From NCBI RefSeq assembly GCF_037975245.1, contig NC_092568.1:25155501-25219500 (forward strand): a stretch of DNA of 64,000 bases. Direction: 5' to 3'. A program made the translations under genes and the position numbers. A model generated the notes under the pieces. It had not been told where the DNA came from. It was given only the letters and a program-made list of their open reading frames with translations, and did no database searches. Below, in pieces: positions 1 through 13,494 of this stretch (the stretch's first letter is position 1; each line of letters opens with the position of its first letter). Source of the stretch: Apostichopus japonicus. Lineage: Eukaryota > Echinodermata > Holothuroidea > Aspidochirotida > Stichopodidae.

Positions 1-266
1 CATATTGTTATGCGATGAGGTTTGTATACCTATTCAATTCACCACGTGTGCGTTGTGTGTCCGTACAAGAAAAGTTAATTACTCACTGAGTTCGTTACAG
101 TGTGTGTTCCGTAGGCTATTCGTACCGAGTATCACAAATGGTTTGAAATTGAGGGGGCTATTGTAGTATGGCTGAGATGCTGAAGGGAAGATGGGCCCTA
201 TAGAATGGTTGAAGTATGGTATGGTGGGTTTTGAACAGAAATTACGTATAACCATCCAGAATAGCA

Positions 267-333
267 CAGACACAAACTCATACTCACACAAACTCATACT
301 CACACAAACTCATACTCACACAACTCATACTCT
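267..333. repeat. Short 16-bp tandem repeat
   Basis: About four units of ACACAAACTCATACTC lie in tandem. They sit just upstream of a possible small exon of the kinesin gene and look like simple minisatellite DNA with no coding meaning. Confidence 0.7.
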
Positions 334-363
334 GTTTGTTGTCTTTGTCCATTTCTTATGCAG

Positions 364-391
364 TACTGTACGCAGCAATTCGGTCTCAGAG
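364..391 (+). CDS. Possible small upstream exon of the KIF16B-like gene
   Basis: A pyrimidine-rich stretch ending in TTCTTATGCAG precedes 28 bases that end in GAG followed by GTGGTATGT. Read to end in phase 0, the exon would give TVRSNSVSE and join in frame to the next candidate exon at 828. The serine-rich sequence would suit the variable linker before the PX domain. The donor is weak (a GTATGT three bases later is an alternative but would change the phase), and there is no family similarity to lean on. It could equally be intron. Confidence 0.25.
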
Positions 392-827
392 GTGGTATGT
401 ACTCTATTTCTTTTGGTTATCTTCAACTAAATGATACGTGATCGGACCAGATTACTGTTAATATATCTTTATGAATTCATTTGTGAAGTACAATTATCTA
501 CAAGCAAACTTCTATTATGTGTATTAAATTTCTGATTTTATCCAACTTTATGCCCCAAAGTTGTAAGGTATAATAATTGGTTACATAGTATGCAAAGGTA
601 CTTTTACTTTCTGACTGGTACTCCTGGTATTAATGAGTATGCATGAGGTCTGACTTTGTGCGATATATCGATTAGATCACAAAAATGATTTTTCTGAGAT
701 CACTGGTGTGGCCGGTTCTAGCCAGTCATTTGTTTGCTGTTTCAGAATTTGTTAAATTGATACATTTGATACATAAAACTGAACTTGTCTGGTACATTTC
801 TCATTTATTTTCCCATTTTTTTAATAG

Positions 828-866
828 AATGATGGTAGAGTTGATCCAGCTAGAAGGATTCTGCAG
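828..866 (+). CDS. KIF16B: KIF16B-like gene, 39-base candidate exon before the PX domain
   Basis: A long T-rich tract ending TTTTTTTAATAG precedes 39 bases ending CTGCAG and a GTAATG donor. The exon is 13 codons (NDGRVDPARRILQ), phase 0 on both sides, and joins in frame to the exon at 1819. Splice signals are good, but so short a sequence has no recognisable family match. Confidence 0.5.
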
Positions 867-3800
867 GTAATGTTGTCATAGAAACAGAACACTTACTAAT
901 ACAGGCATTGGTCAGTAGGTCATTTTAAATTGTTGGTTATGTTCGAGCAAATAGAGAAGTAAACCAGTTATGATGCAACCACAGCACAGTAAGTTTCTTG
1001 CACCTGTAGTCATTTCTTCGTGCCAGAGAATCACCAGTTGTGAGATGATAGTATCTCCCAAATACAATTAATGATCCATAATTGTGCAATGATAATAATT
1101 ATAGCATGAATGAATGCTAATATAATTAGCTCATATTAATTATTTTCATCTTTCTGGTTAGCACCATCAATATCCAAGCTGACTCATTTTTATGTTGGTA
1201 GTAGTTATCATCCTCGCCTCTTCTGCATATGATAATGAAAAGGAAAATGACTGTAAAACTATCCAATTGTAGATGAGTATTTTTTTTCAACTTATTGCGG
1301 ACAATATTATCACTATTATCACAATATGAAGGCTGTTTGCTCGAGAGAGAGAGAGAGAGATGCATTACGCATTCATATAACAAGTTCAAAACATGTTTTT
1401 GATCAAAGTATATAAGCAACTCCTAGGGCCAATTTGGCTGTTGTACATAATATATTTCATCCAACAAGGTTTTGGGCATGTGTTACTTTCGCACACTGTT
1501 CAGTGAATGGCACTGGCCAATTGCATGTCTTTGTATTTGGTACACAAGTGGCGCTCCCAATCCTGTGATAGTCATAAATAAGTGCACATGTGTGGAAGGT
1601 ACAGCACTGTCTGGATTCCTAATCCAACTCGACAGTTTACGAGCAGAACTGACAGCCTACAACGTCCCTTTATCTGTATTGTTTTTTCCTGTCCTGTACA
1701 ATTATTTGGTTGCAAAGAGAGCACCGACAATGACACTGTTGTATACTGGGTGTTTTACAATAAGATTTGGGACAAATGTCAAAATGATCTCATATTTTGT
1801 TATGGTTCATTTCTTTAGGTTATTGATCAACCTTTGACCCCCAATACTGCTGACCTCAGGGACCCTATAAGAGTCACAATCCCAAAGTTCATGCTTCGAG
1901 GACATGGCTGGGATTCTTTCTACGTCTTTGAAGTTCATGTGAGTCTTAACCGTGAGATAGCCCAGCTTGGGATGTCACATCTTTAAAAAAAATCCACTTT
2001 TGATTATTTCTGCAAGTAATTGTTTTGTTTTTTTTGCATTATACTCACTGGCAAAATGCAAAATACCTCTGCCAATGTGTGTATGGGTCAGAAAATTCAT
2101 CTAAGAATTTTCAACTCAATCATTTTTACTGCTTTGGTTTACTGCTTTGGAGACGTGCTGGCATGTAAATTTTTTCATGTAGGAGAGATAGTGAGAGCGT
2201 TGTGGTCAATTGGTTAAGGTAGTGGACTTGTGATCTAAGGCTTGCAGGTTCGAGCCCTGGCCTGATCATTACGTTGTGTCCTTGGGCAAGGCACTTTAAT
2301 ATCTGCTGCCTCTCTTCACCCAGGTGTATAAATGGGGACCTGTGAGATAAGTTGTCAGTTGGGGGCTGTTTAGCTGCTGCCAATGTGGAGGGATTGTCTC
2401 TTTGTTTGACAGATTAAGGTTGACCAGGGTAATACTGTGATATCTTGAGCACGTTATCGAACGATATGTCTGTACTTTATAAATCCTCAATATTAATTAA
2501 TTAATAAACAAAAAGGTGTATGAAAATAGTGCTAACCAATTAATGAAGTTCAAAAATGAGTTCAAAATTGTGCATTCCATGAAGTCCTATTTCATATTAT
2601 GTAATTCCTTCTTTATTTTTTGGAGTTTCTTATAAAATAAATGAACATAGAGCCATCAAATACCATTATAAATTGTTACCCACAGGTTTCAGTTTTGGAT
2701 GACGGCTGGGTAGTTTATCGTCGATACAGCAAATTCCGAGAGCTGCACGACTACATGAAGCAAAAGTACCCACAGGTTTGTTTAATAGTTTCAATATCTG
2801 TGATTGGGAAAATGATCCAGGGCATATGCACGTCATAACAGAGAATAGTTCACTGTTATGAGGAGAAATAGCTCACTGTGATGAGGAGAATAGTTCACTG
2901 TGATGAGGAGAATAGTGCACTGTTGTGAGGAGAATAGTTCACTGTGATGAGGAGAATAGTTCACTGCCATGAGGAGAATAGTTCACTGTGATGAGGAGAA
3001 TAGTTCACTGTCATGAGGAGAATAGTTCACTGTCATGAGGAGTATAGTTCACTGTGATGATGAGAATAGTTCACTGTGGCGAGGAGAATAGTTCACTGTG
3101 ATGAGGAGAATAGTTCACTGTGATGAGGAGAATAGTTCACTGTCATGAGGAGAATAGTTCACTGTCATGAGGAGAATAGTTCACTGTGATAAGGAGAATA
3201 GTTCACTGTAATGAGGAGAATAGTTCACTGCGATGAGGAGAATAGTACACTGTGATAAGGAAAATAGCTAACTGTCATGAGGAGAATTATTCACTGTGGT
3301 GAGGAGAATAGTTCACGTGCAGTTGTAATACTAAATGAACAGATGAAGACTTTGCACTGTACTAACTCATCAATCTCATATTCTAATTTATGCTTAAAGA
3401 TGGTTTGCCAACAGATGCTGTACAAAGATTAGACTGCATTTGGGTTTGGTTTTCTTTAAGGTTTGAAACAAAAAAGTTGTAAACAGAAACAGAATAAACA
3501 GATGCCAATCACTACAAATAGGCCAAAAATTTGGCAAAATAATACATCGTCATTATTGAGTGATATTGAGTGCACATAAGTGCCAAGAGAGGTTTAAGAA
3601 GACTGATGTAATTGAATGTATCATGCTGCCTTAAGTAGAATGTATAACATACCTCCTACCCTTCCCCACCCCCACACCCAGTCATATCATGTATCATATA
3701 TGTTATGGGAAGTATTGTCTGCTATGAAAATGCCAAAAAATAATTGAGATTGTTTGGTAGAAATATGCATTTGATTCATGTACGTGCTCCATCTAAATCT

Positions 3801-5031
3801 GCAATGGACAAAAAACAATGTCAAACTATCCTAGGTGCCAGTCAATGTGATATCCTTTTTGTGTCTGAAATATGAAATGGAAAAACGAAGATGGAGAATG
3901 TTTTGGAAGTTGTAACCTGGATATACTGAACATACCTCCTATTGGCTTTTATGTTGCATTTTGTTTATTCCCAGATTGGTGCACTCCAGTTTCCCCCAAA
4001 GAGGTTTTTGGGAAACAGATCAGAAAAAGTTATTCAGAAGAGGAGAGCTGATCTAGAGGTATTTGTTTCTTGTTTTGTAAAGTTTGGATCTTTATTTCAG
4101 AGTAGACTTGTGCCAAATGGAATATTGATTTGAATGTACAATACCCTTGGCCACTCACTTGAAATCTTCTCTTATAGTCATATTTGATCTTATTCCATTC
4201 GCTAAAGATATCATCAGAACCAATTTGTCAAGGTTTATCCGTAGATTTTATTTTCATGGTCAGTTTACAAAGTACAACATTTTATCAAGTGTGAGGATAA
4301 GCTAACATACAGAATGGCCTTACGACAAATGATTGGCACATCATTGCGTAAAATTCTGAGCAAAAACAGCATTGAAAATACTTGAAGCAGGTATATTCTC
4401 CCATTCTGTATGCTATTTGTTGATCAAAAATTATGCCCAAAGAAGGTTCAAAATTACCACATGACATTTGTACATGTTTACTAATCACTGAGTTCAAACA
4501 CATTGTTCTTAAATGCAAAAGCTGGGTTTAATATTTTATTTCACTGCAACAAACAAATCAAAGGTCAAAATTTGAATTAATACAAAGAAAACATTTATTT
4601 TTCAGCTGCTACTTAGCAGGCCTCTTCAACGGATATTTATTTTTCTTTCATCTTTTTCTTAACGATACATTCGTTTAGACACAGATGTGACAGATGTTTA
4701 AACACTTAAAAGTGTCTGGCAAGGTCGTTCTCCTGAACCAGATGGTTCGACACCACTCAAACTGCCAACAACTAGGATAATCGTTTGATTGCGTTATAAA
4801 TTGTTCTTATTCTTCCCATTTTACAAGTTAATGGAAAGCGTTTACTAATTTTCTTGATACTTTTGTCCTCTTCAGAACTACCTTCAAAATTTCCTTACTA
4901 TTTGCCAGAAGATTCCAGTCTGTCCAATTGCTCCAGGACCAGGCAGAATATTATCCAAACAGGAACTCTGTGACTTTTCCTATTTCTTCCGAAAGGGCGC
5001 TTTTGAAGAGACTAAATATGTGAGCGGATGA
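828..5031 (+). CDS. KIF16B: Kinesin-like protein KIF16B, C-terminal PX-domain exons (gene runs in from the left)
   Basis: Five exons (828-866, 1819-1938, 2686-2775, 3975-4058, 4876-5031), all joined in phase 0, encode the last 164 residues of a kinesin-3 family protein. In KIF16B the C-terminal PX domain binds phosphatidylinositol 3-phosphate and attaches the motor to early endosomes. Visible here: the entry strand IPKFMLRGHG; the lipid-binding core VVYRRYSKFRELH with its paired arginines; the proline loop FPPKRFLG; the helix IQKRRADLENYLQNF; and a tail reading LCDFSYFFRKGAFEETKYVSG before the stop, which matches the C-terminal pattern of KIF16B (CEFSPFFKKGVF) rather than sorting nexins. The motor, FHA and coiled-coil parts must lie left of this window. 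Another PX-tailed kinesin-3 cannot be fully excluded. Confidence 0.85.
1819..1938 (+). CDS. KIF16B: KIF16B-like gene, exon entering the PX domain
   Basis: Acceptor TTTCTTTAG, donor GTGAGT, 40 codons, phase 0 at both ends. The product ends IPKFMLRGHGWDSFYVFEVH, the first beta strands of the PX fold; the preceding TADLRDPIRVT resembles the DPIKI stretch before the KIF16B PX domain. Confidence 0.85.
2195..2515 (+). mobile_element. tRNA-derived SINE in a KIF16B intron
   Basis: A tRNA-like head carries an RNA polymerase III A box (TGGTCAATTGG, 2203-2213) and B box (GGTTCGAGCCC, 2247-2257) at normal spacing. The body contains GTGTCCTTGGGCAAGGCACT and then CAGGTGTATAAATGGGGACC, both typical of the central part of several SINE families of marine animals. 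It ends in an ATTAATTAATTAATAA tail. Same orientation as the gene. Confidence 0.85.
2686..2775 (+). CDS. KIF16B: KIF16B-like gene, PX core exon
   Basis: Acceptor TACCCACAG and donor GTTTGT bound 30 codons in phase 0. It encodes VSVLDDGWVVYRRYSKFREL followed by HDYMKQKYPQ. The RRYS motif supplies the conserved arginine that contacts the 3-phosphate of PI3P in PX domains. The exon is reached by the acceptor CCCACAG and itself ends CCCACAG, so a careless reading could place the boundary wrongly. Confidence 0.9.
2845..3320. repeat. 22-bp minisatellite in a KIF16B intron
   Basis: About 21 tandem units of GAGGAGAATAGTTCACTG plus a variable 4-base spacer (mostly TGAT or TCAT) fill this part of the intron between the exons ending at 2775 and starting at 3975. 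Units differ by single substitutions; the last few are the most diverged. Confidence 0.95.
3975..4058 (+). CDS. KIF16B: KIF16B-like gene, PX proline-loop exon
   Basis: Acceptor TTATTCCCAG, donor GTATTTG, 28 codons in phase 0: IGALQFPPKRFLG then NRSEKVIQKRRADLE. FPPK is the polyproline loop of PX domains and the following basic helix (KRRADLE) is the second phosphoinositide-contact region. Confidence 0.9.
4059..4875 (+). other. KIF16B-like intron, no further feature seen
   Basis: Spliced-out AT-rich sequence between the last two exons. I see no repeat family, RNA gene or conserved reading frame in it. Confidence 0.6.
4876..5031 (+). CDS. KIF16B: KIF16B-like gene, last exon with stop
   Basis: Acceptor TTTTGTCCTCTTCAG, then 51 codons and TGA at 5029-5031. 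The sequence NYLQNFLTICQ continues the long PX helix; a short proline-rich loop (CPIAPGPG) is followed by the KIF16B-type end LCDFSYFFRKGAFEETKYVSG. Stop codon and family C-terminus coincide, so this end is well fixed. Confidence 0.9.
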   Translation, partial: NYLQNFLTICQKIPVCPIAPGPGRILSKQELCDFSYFFRKGAFEETKYVSG

Positions 5032-6393
5032 TGGTGATGATGATGATGGCTGGAAGACGTTTTAAACCAGTATTGAAATTCTCCGTTCAGTACTTCTTAA
5101 ATAAACAGACAAATAAAAATATAGATATATAACACGTAAAACAGAGGCTGTAAAAAGAAACAACTCATTTGGTCCAACTTATATAAACTTGGGGTCGTAG
5201 TATGCTTGTCCCGTCACAGAGCTTTTAAAGTGGTGAATCGAATACATTTTTTTGGTGATATATTAGATTGTGTTATAATCTGTATTGTCACTCAATGACT
5301 ACTACACGTTAAACCTCAAGTAGTGTTTCCCTGCTTCGCCTTACACAACTGGGACATTTTTCTTGCTATTGACACACAGTGTACAATTCTGGTGCATGAC
5401 TCACATAAAGAAATCATGTCTCGCTAAAGATATGTCTTCCCTGATAGTGATATACACCTTTATATTTTTACATAACCTCCCCCAGTCCCCCCCCCCCCTA
5501 AATGAAGGAAATAAATAAATGAAGGAAATATTAATTCAAACGATTTAAAAAAGAAAGAAATAGAAAACATGTTAATGTAGGCCCTAAGTGAAATCACAGA
5601 TAAGGAATATAAAGTAAAAGAATTCAGCCTTTAAATTTTGTCAAGGGGACAAAGCTATTAATGCAGGAGTTGGCCAAATGAGTTTCTCTTTACATCATGT
5701 GGCGAATTTCATGTTTTGAACAGTGTGACGACATTAGGTGCATCTTAAGAAGATGAGATAATAATAAGAATTTAAACTATTTTACTTGGTGTAAGTACTT
5801 GTCAATAGAATCGTGTTTTGTATACTTTATTTTGAAAAGGAAAGCCTTGAACTGCTAGGTGGGTATTTTTTATTGATTAATGATACTTTTGCAATCTTCT
5901 TGCCATAAAATATGTTTTCAAGAGGTCCTGTGGTTGGTGACTGAACTTTAAATCTAATTTGTCTGGCTTGACTGGTTAGTAGTTCACTTCAATAAAAACG
6001 CTTTTAGGGGCCGTTTTGAATTTTAGGTCAAACGTTATTTTTTAATTAGAAATATGAGGGTCTTCCATTTATCTGTGCCTTTTTGGAACTTTTATTTTTC
6101 TTTCTCCATGAGCCATGTAATAACAATTCTTAGTGCAATCTTGACAAGGATTAGGAAGAAAAATTTACGTTTTTAAAAATATTTCTGCAAATGGTTCTAA
6201 ATATTTTGTTTGTTTGTCTGCACATTAATTTGAGCTACACATGGTTGGTGAATTGATGCTGTGAATTTGTGCCTGTCATATTGTTCACCTTTTGTTAAAT
6301 TTTCATTTAACCTACAAAAATTAATTTGAACCATCTTTGAAGCCCAGTCCTACTCTTATGACCTAACCATTAGCTTTCTTGCCATTTTCTTAA
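5032..6393 (+). other. KIF16B-like 3' UTR and flank
   Basis: AATAAA hexamers at 5099-5104 and 5112-5117 are the nearest candidate poly(A) signals, 70-85 bases after the stop. A C-run with a small AATAAATGAAGG direct repeat lies near 5490-5530. No gene is recognised up to the 48-bp satellite. Confidence 0.4.
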
Positions 6394-8024
6394 CACAAGT
6401 TACATTACAGATGGTGTTGTAGTGGGCATACCTTTTAATACAAGTTATATAACTGCAGATGGTGTTGTAGTGGGCATTCCTTTTAATACAAGTTACATAA
6501 CTGCAGATGGTGTTGTAGTGGGCATACCTTTTAATACAAGTTACATTACAGATGGTGTTGTAGTGGGCATACCTTTTAATACAAGTTATGTAACTGCAGA
6601 TGGTGTTGTAGTGGGCATTCCTTTTAATACAAGTTACATACTGCAGATGGTGTTGTAGTGGGCATACCTTTTAATACAAGTTAAATTACAGATGGTGTTG
6701 TAGTGGGCATACCTTTTAATACAAGTTACATTACTGCAGATGGTGTTGTAGTGGGCATACCTTTTAATACAAGTTACATAACTGCAGATGGTGTTGTAGT
6801 GGGCATACCTTTTAATACAAGTTACATTACTGCAGATGGTGTTGTAGTGGGTATACCTTTTAAAGTTACATAACTGCAGATGGTGTTGTAGTGGGCATAC
6901 CTTTTAATACAAGTTACATTACTGCAGATGGTGTTGTAGTGGGCATACCTTTTAATACAAGTTACATAACTGCAGATGGTGTTGTAGTGGGCATACCTTT
7001 TAATACAAGTTACATAACTGCAGATGGTGTTGTAGTGGGCATACCTTTTAATACAAGTTACATTACTGCAGATGGTGTTGTAGTGGGCATACCTTTTAAT
7101 ACAAGTTACATTACTGCAGATGGTGTTGTAGTGGGCATACCTTTTAATACAAGTTACATTACTGCAGATGGTGTTGTAGTGGGCATACCTTTTAATACAA
7201 GTTACATTACTGCAGATGGTGTTGTAGTGGGCATACCTTTTAATACAAGTTACATTACTGCAGATGGTGTTGTAGTGGGCATACCTTTTAATACAAGTTA
7301 CATTACTGCAGATGGTGTTGTAGTGGGCATACCTTTTAATACAAGTTACATAACTGCAGATGGTGTTGTAGTGGGTATACCTTTTAATACAAGTTACATA
7401 ACTGCAGATGGTGTTGTAGTGGGTATACCTTTTAATACAAGTTACATTACTGCAGATGGTGTTGTAGTGGGCATACCTTTTAATACAAGTTACATTACTG
7501 CAGATGGTGTTGTAGTGGGCATACCTTTTAATACAAGTTACATTACTGCAGATGGTGTTGTAGTGGGCATACCTTTTAATACAAGTTACATTACTGCAGA
7601 TGGTGTTGTAGTGGGCATACCTTTTTATACAAGTTACATAACTGCAGATGGTGTTGTAGTGGGTATACCTTTTAATACAAGTTACATAACTGCAGATGGT
7701 GTTGTAGTGGGTATACCTTTTAATACAAGTTACATAACTGCAGATGGTGTTGTAGTGGGTATACCTTTTAATACAAGTTACATTACTGCAGATGGTGTTG
7801 TAGTGGGCATACCTTTTAATACAAGTTACATTAATGCAGATGGTGTTGTAGTGGGCATACCTTTTAATACAAGTTACATAACTGCAGATGGTGTTGTAGT
7901 GGGCATACCTTTTAATACAAGTTACATTACTGCAGATGGTGTTGTAGTGGGCATACCTTTTAATACAAGTTACATTAATGCAGATGGTGTTGTAGTGGGT
8001 ATACCTCTTAACACAAGTTACTCG
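6394..8024. repeat. 48-bp satellite array, about 33 units
   Basis: Tandem units of GGTGTTGTAGTGGGCATACC plus TTTTAATACAAGTTACAT plus TACTGCAGAT. Because 48 is divisible by 3 and the unit has no stop in one frame of each strand, long open frames exist on both strands (plus: GVVVGIPFNTSYITAD repeated; minus: a Cys/Tyr-rich 16-mer). Near the left end units lack 1-3 bases, one carries a stop codon and one is truncated, so the plus frame is broken before 6891. There are no recognisable flanking splice sites, promoter or second domain. Best called satellite DNA. Confidence 0.95.
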
Positions 8025-8135
8025 AAAACCTTGTGTGAAAATCAATAACAACAGAAATGTTCAAAAGATACTAAAACAGTGCTAAATGTTTGCCTGTATA
8101 GACCAATGTTGGGACAGCATGGATATGACCTAGGC

Positions 8136-8260
8136 CAGTGGTCCTCAAGCTGTTGGTTGCATCTCAAAGGTGGGCGTAGAAAATATTTGGGGGGTCGAGA
8201 GACCTTTTCAGAAAATTGTAATTAATTAACAATATGTGCTGGGGTATCACCCTCCCCAAC
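8136..8260 (+). mobile_element. Likely hAT element terminus
   Basis: CAGTGGTCCTCAAGCTGTTG followed by GGTTGCATCTCAAAGGTGGG resembles the widespread hAT-type end (CAGTGGTTCTCAAAC...). No matching inverted end was found nearby, so the element is truncated or very diverged. Confidence 0.4.
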
Positions 8261-11200
8261 CCGTCTCTTTAGTTTATGGACCAGGTCAGTTTGGCTGTAA
8301 GATATTCTTAATGATTATGGTAATGGGATATGTTCGTAATGATTATGCTAATGTGATATATTAATTATGGTAATGTATATTTGAGCGGAGCAGCTGTTGA
8401 TAAATTATCTAATTTTCATCTGATATCATCTATTAATTTTCCATAATTGATTATTTGGAGTTTTCATAGACGGTACAAAGAGTGCCTGTTAGTCAGTTTC
8501 TCTGAGCTTAACGATCCTGGCCATGTTGGAAATGTCAGGCACCTATATAACTTATATCCTTTTAACTTCGCAGTTTTATTTCAATTCGTTCAGCAGTTTA
8601 CTAAACAACATTTTACTCTTCAACACCTAAGAATAGTTAAAATATATGAATTAGTTTACCCTAAATTCAAAACCACAAATTTAACGGTGTATTTCTTCAC
8701 ATGGTAATCTGGCATAATAGTTTCTCAAATTTCCTTTTACATAGTCAAGTTCTAATTTGAGGTTTTCTTTTTTTTTAAACTCCTTTTAACTGTGTAGTTG
8801 TACCCCATTGATCAGTTGTGGTTTATGTTTTTAACCAACATTGGCCTTTGAATAGTTAAAATATATGAATGAAATTATCCTAAAGTCAGTATTTTATTTT
8901 GAAATTAAGAACAAACCAAACTTTATAGACTTGTGGCAAATTGTTTTAGAATTGAATTGTTGAAAGCAGGATTTCAATGGGTTTATACTAGTGATACAAC
9001 AGTATCGCTGAATTAGTAAAGTGTGGTTACTTGCAAGAAATATAGATCCCAAATTATGTAAGAAAGTTTATATATAGAAACATGATGTATTTTTGGTTTG
9101 TGTGGAAATGCAATCAGTATTGTTTAAATTTGAGAAAGAAAAGTGGCTTGTAGGATCATGTTTAACACCAATGATTGTACTGTAGGAAAAGGTGGTTGTG
9201 TTGATGGAACAACTTCTCCTAAGTAGTTCTATGAGGTTCTGTGCCATATAGCAGGTGTTTTTGGTTGAGAAGGAGGAAAAAGGGGAGGTAGGAGAAATTG
9301 GAAGTGTCTTCATTTTCTGATGATTAAATAACAGCTTTAGGTAGGTAAGTGAACAATGGATTGTAAAAAATAAAAATACAGGTTTTGGATTGGTCGTTTC
9401 TCTTCCTCTCCTTCTCCTTCTTTGGGAAGAAAATTTTGAATTCTCATTTGTATTTATTTTGCCACCACATTATTCATGTTCCTTCTTACTGGAAAAGGAG
9501 GGTTGAAGCTGTACCTCTGGCATTTGAAAAACTGTACCCTTCATAAATGTGCTTTCTGCTAAGTTACATAATCCATTATTACACATCCTTAAACTAGCAT
9601 GTTGATATAACTTTAATGAAGGGTTTTTTGCTATGCCATTTTTAGAGCAAATTATGGGGGGGGGGGGGGGATTTATTATTTGTGTATCAATAACATTACT
9701 ATGAAAATTGGTGATGAAATATCAAAAAGGAAACCAATTTTATTTTTTTTACTTGTTCATTAAACCTCATTTAGTGATATCATGTAGGAGGGTGTCTTCG
9801 GTGTATCAGTTGCAATCTTATGTTGTGTAATATTTGATGAGTTAAAACATTTGGTCAAATATAATATTGACCAAAATGGAGTAAACTGTGTAAACGTTGG
9901 ATTGTCTGATTCCAAACATTAATTACAGATACAGCATATACAAATATTACTAATTATATGTAGACAAAGGGATATGCTATTGGAAATAAATAAGGTTAAG
10001 TTAGTTGGGGGGGGGGGGTGGTTGACTACCCTATTCTGTTTTGGTTACACTAGTGTTAACCATCTCCAGATTTCTACCTGGTGTCCGAGTCAAAACTGAC
10101 CATCATTTTAATGTAAGTACACATTGACATTTCAAACATTTAAGCCCAAACATGTCATTAAAGTGTCATTTGACTGTAGAAAGTACTATAATTGTAGAGG
10201 GAATCAGGAGTATGTCTTGATTCATCATCATGTTGCTTTGAAACGTATTTGATCTAACCGTAGTATCAGGAGCTTACAGTTTGTGAGGTGAGGGAGCAAT
10301 TGCATTGTACGAAGGATGCAGCACACTGCAGAAGGTTAGTAATATCAAATTTGTAAACCTGGATGATTTTAGACGTACACAAAATAAAATTTGATTTGTA
10401 CTCTACCAGCCTATTCCTCACTCACCCCTACCTCCCCCACCCCTCCTTGACCCTACTCAAATATGAGTCCTGTGACTGGTCATTTGTGTTGATGATCACC
10501 TATGGATAGTACATACATTCATTGCCATTTTTAACAAAGTATGTTTTTGTATGTATAAATGTATATGAACACTTTGACATTCCTTTAACATTGACTTTAA
10601 AACCTTTGTATTTTCATTTGCTTTCTTTGTTAATTTCAGTGCTGTCGGTCCCACTATTTTTTTTTAATCACTTAGCTTCATTGTGATAGTGCTTATTATA
10701 TTATCTATTACTAATTTGGGTGGAAAATACATTTTCAGGATAACAACAAAATTACTCGGTTTTTAGTGTAATTTGACACCAGTTGATATCAGTGTTCTTC
10801 TCGTGTAAAACTGTCATTGGGTTAACCTCCCGCCGCCCCCTCCCCCAATTCGCCTTCCATCTTCCCCACCCCTGCAATGAGGGGTTCTGTTAAGAAAAAC
10901 AGGCATTTCATTTAGCCAGCGTTCATCAAAAGTTGCATGTAAATGGAAGTTCTGTAGTTTAATATGCAAAACTCATCGCCATATGCCAAAGTACAAAACC
11001 TACGAATGAATTGAAAAGACCGTTTTATTTCTATCCCTGTCGTTTTATATGATGTCACCGACCTTGGTTTCTGTGTATGCTAAATTTGGTGGTATCATCT
11101 TGCAAGCTCAATTTTACGCTCGTATATTAAACAGCAGAATCCATGATTCTCAGCGTGTCGTATTTATTATCACACAATATTGCCTGATTGCGTCAGAGAG

Positions 11201-11280
11201 GGATAGTTTTCACTTTCAAAGTAGCTGGTAACAATTATAACACTTACCTTAAACTTAATAAATAACGTTTATATAAATTT
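8261..11280. other. No gene seen
   Basis: AT-rich sequence with short G runs (about 9657-9670 and 10009-10018) and C-rich tracts near 10420-10450 and 10830-10870. I found no open frame with domain-like sequence, no RNA gene and no clear transposon end. Confidence 0.5.
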
Positions 11281-12354
<1,074 letters not shown>

Positions 12355-12505
12355 AACCGACGAACCGTGGATTTCTCCTAGATGGAAAAGCCAACTAAGT
12401 TACTATGGCCGGCCAGGTGTGAGACCCACGGCCCTGCAGATGGTAGATTTCATTGCTTCTAATAACACCGCCTTTATCCACTCGACCATAGCATGGCATG
12501 TAGTC
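12355..12505 (-). mobile_element. tRNA-derived SINE fragment (same family as 31.7 kb)
   Basis: On the minus strand an A box TGGTCGAGTGG is followed by GATAAAGGCGGTG and GAAGCAATGA, then CCTGGCCGGCCATAGTAACTTAG. The same blocks in the same order occur at 31698-31862, which identifies a family with a long-variable-arm (Leu/Ser-like) tRNA head. The B box region is degenerate here. Confidence 0.7.
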
Positions 12506-12819
12506 AAACTTGTACATATGGGGTAGTATATACTTATATGGAAGCCTTCAACAATTGTTAGCATGGTAACCCTTGAAGGTCATCTATGATTCTTCTTTTT
12601 TTTTATCAACAACTCATCCAATATGTACATAACTTTCATGTCATTAAGGTCCTGAAGTTTGTGTATGTCCATTCTCAGACCAATGTGTCAATATACTTCT
12701 AACTTCGAGGCATGTAAATCGACGTTGAAAAATGTGAATAAATTTCTGTGGTGTGACGTGTATGAGCAAGCTTGCAGTATACGATGTACCTACAGGTATT
12801 ATGACTATGGGCTCGCTCA

Positions 12820-12960
12820 TTTCATTGGGGTACACCCCTCAGTCCGACAAGTTTTCAGTCCAACAAGTTTTCAGTCCGAAAATAAAATACACGTTTTCAG
12901 TCCGAAAATGAAATACACGTTTTCAGTCCGAAAATGAGATACACGTTTTCAGTTGGAGAA
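12820..12960 (-). repeat. 26-bp minisatellite, inverted array
   Basis: On the minus strand about four to five units of CGGACTGAAAACGTG with an intervening TATTTTATTTT-like spacer. The outer end (TCATTTCATTGGGGTACACC then CAGTCCGACA) resembles the outer end of the larger, oppositely oriented array that finishes near 16420. Confidence 0.85.
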
Positions 12961-13194
12961 TGAAAGCATGCAGTTTTAATGCCATAATACCACCAATAAA
13001 CGGTGACAGCCCGAACTGATAGTAAAGAAATCGATTGAATCTTTCGTATTATGTCTCACATCACCGGCTTCAACAAAGACTTGGGACCCCTTAACAACTA
13101 TCAGTTACAAAAATATGTAATCCGTTCTTTGCTCCTTAATCCGATTCCTGTATAGTCATGGTTTATTTGGTTCTAATTCCATCAATGCAATTTA

Positions 13195-13494
<300 letters not shown>

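Noticed and set aside
2845-3320. CRISPR-like array of direct repeats
   Set aside because: Units are contiguous with no unique spacers, in an intron of a eukaryotic gene; it is a minisatellite.
6822-8051. 409-residue open frame on the minus strand
   Set aside because: It is the antisense reading of the 48-bp satellite; it has no other domain, and common unit variants change its residues.
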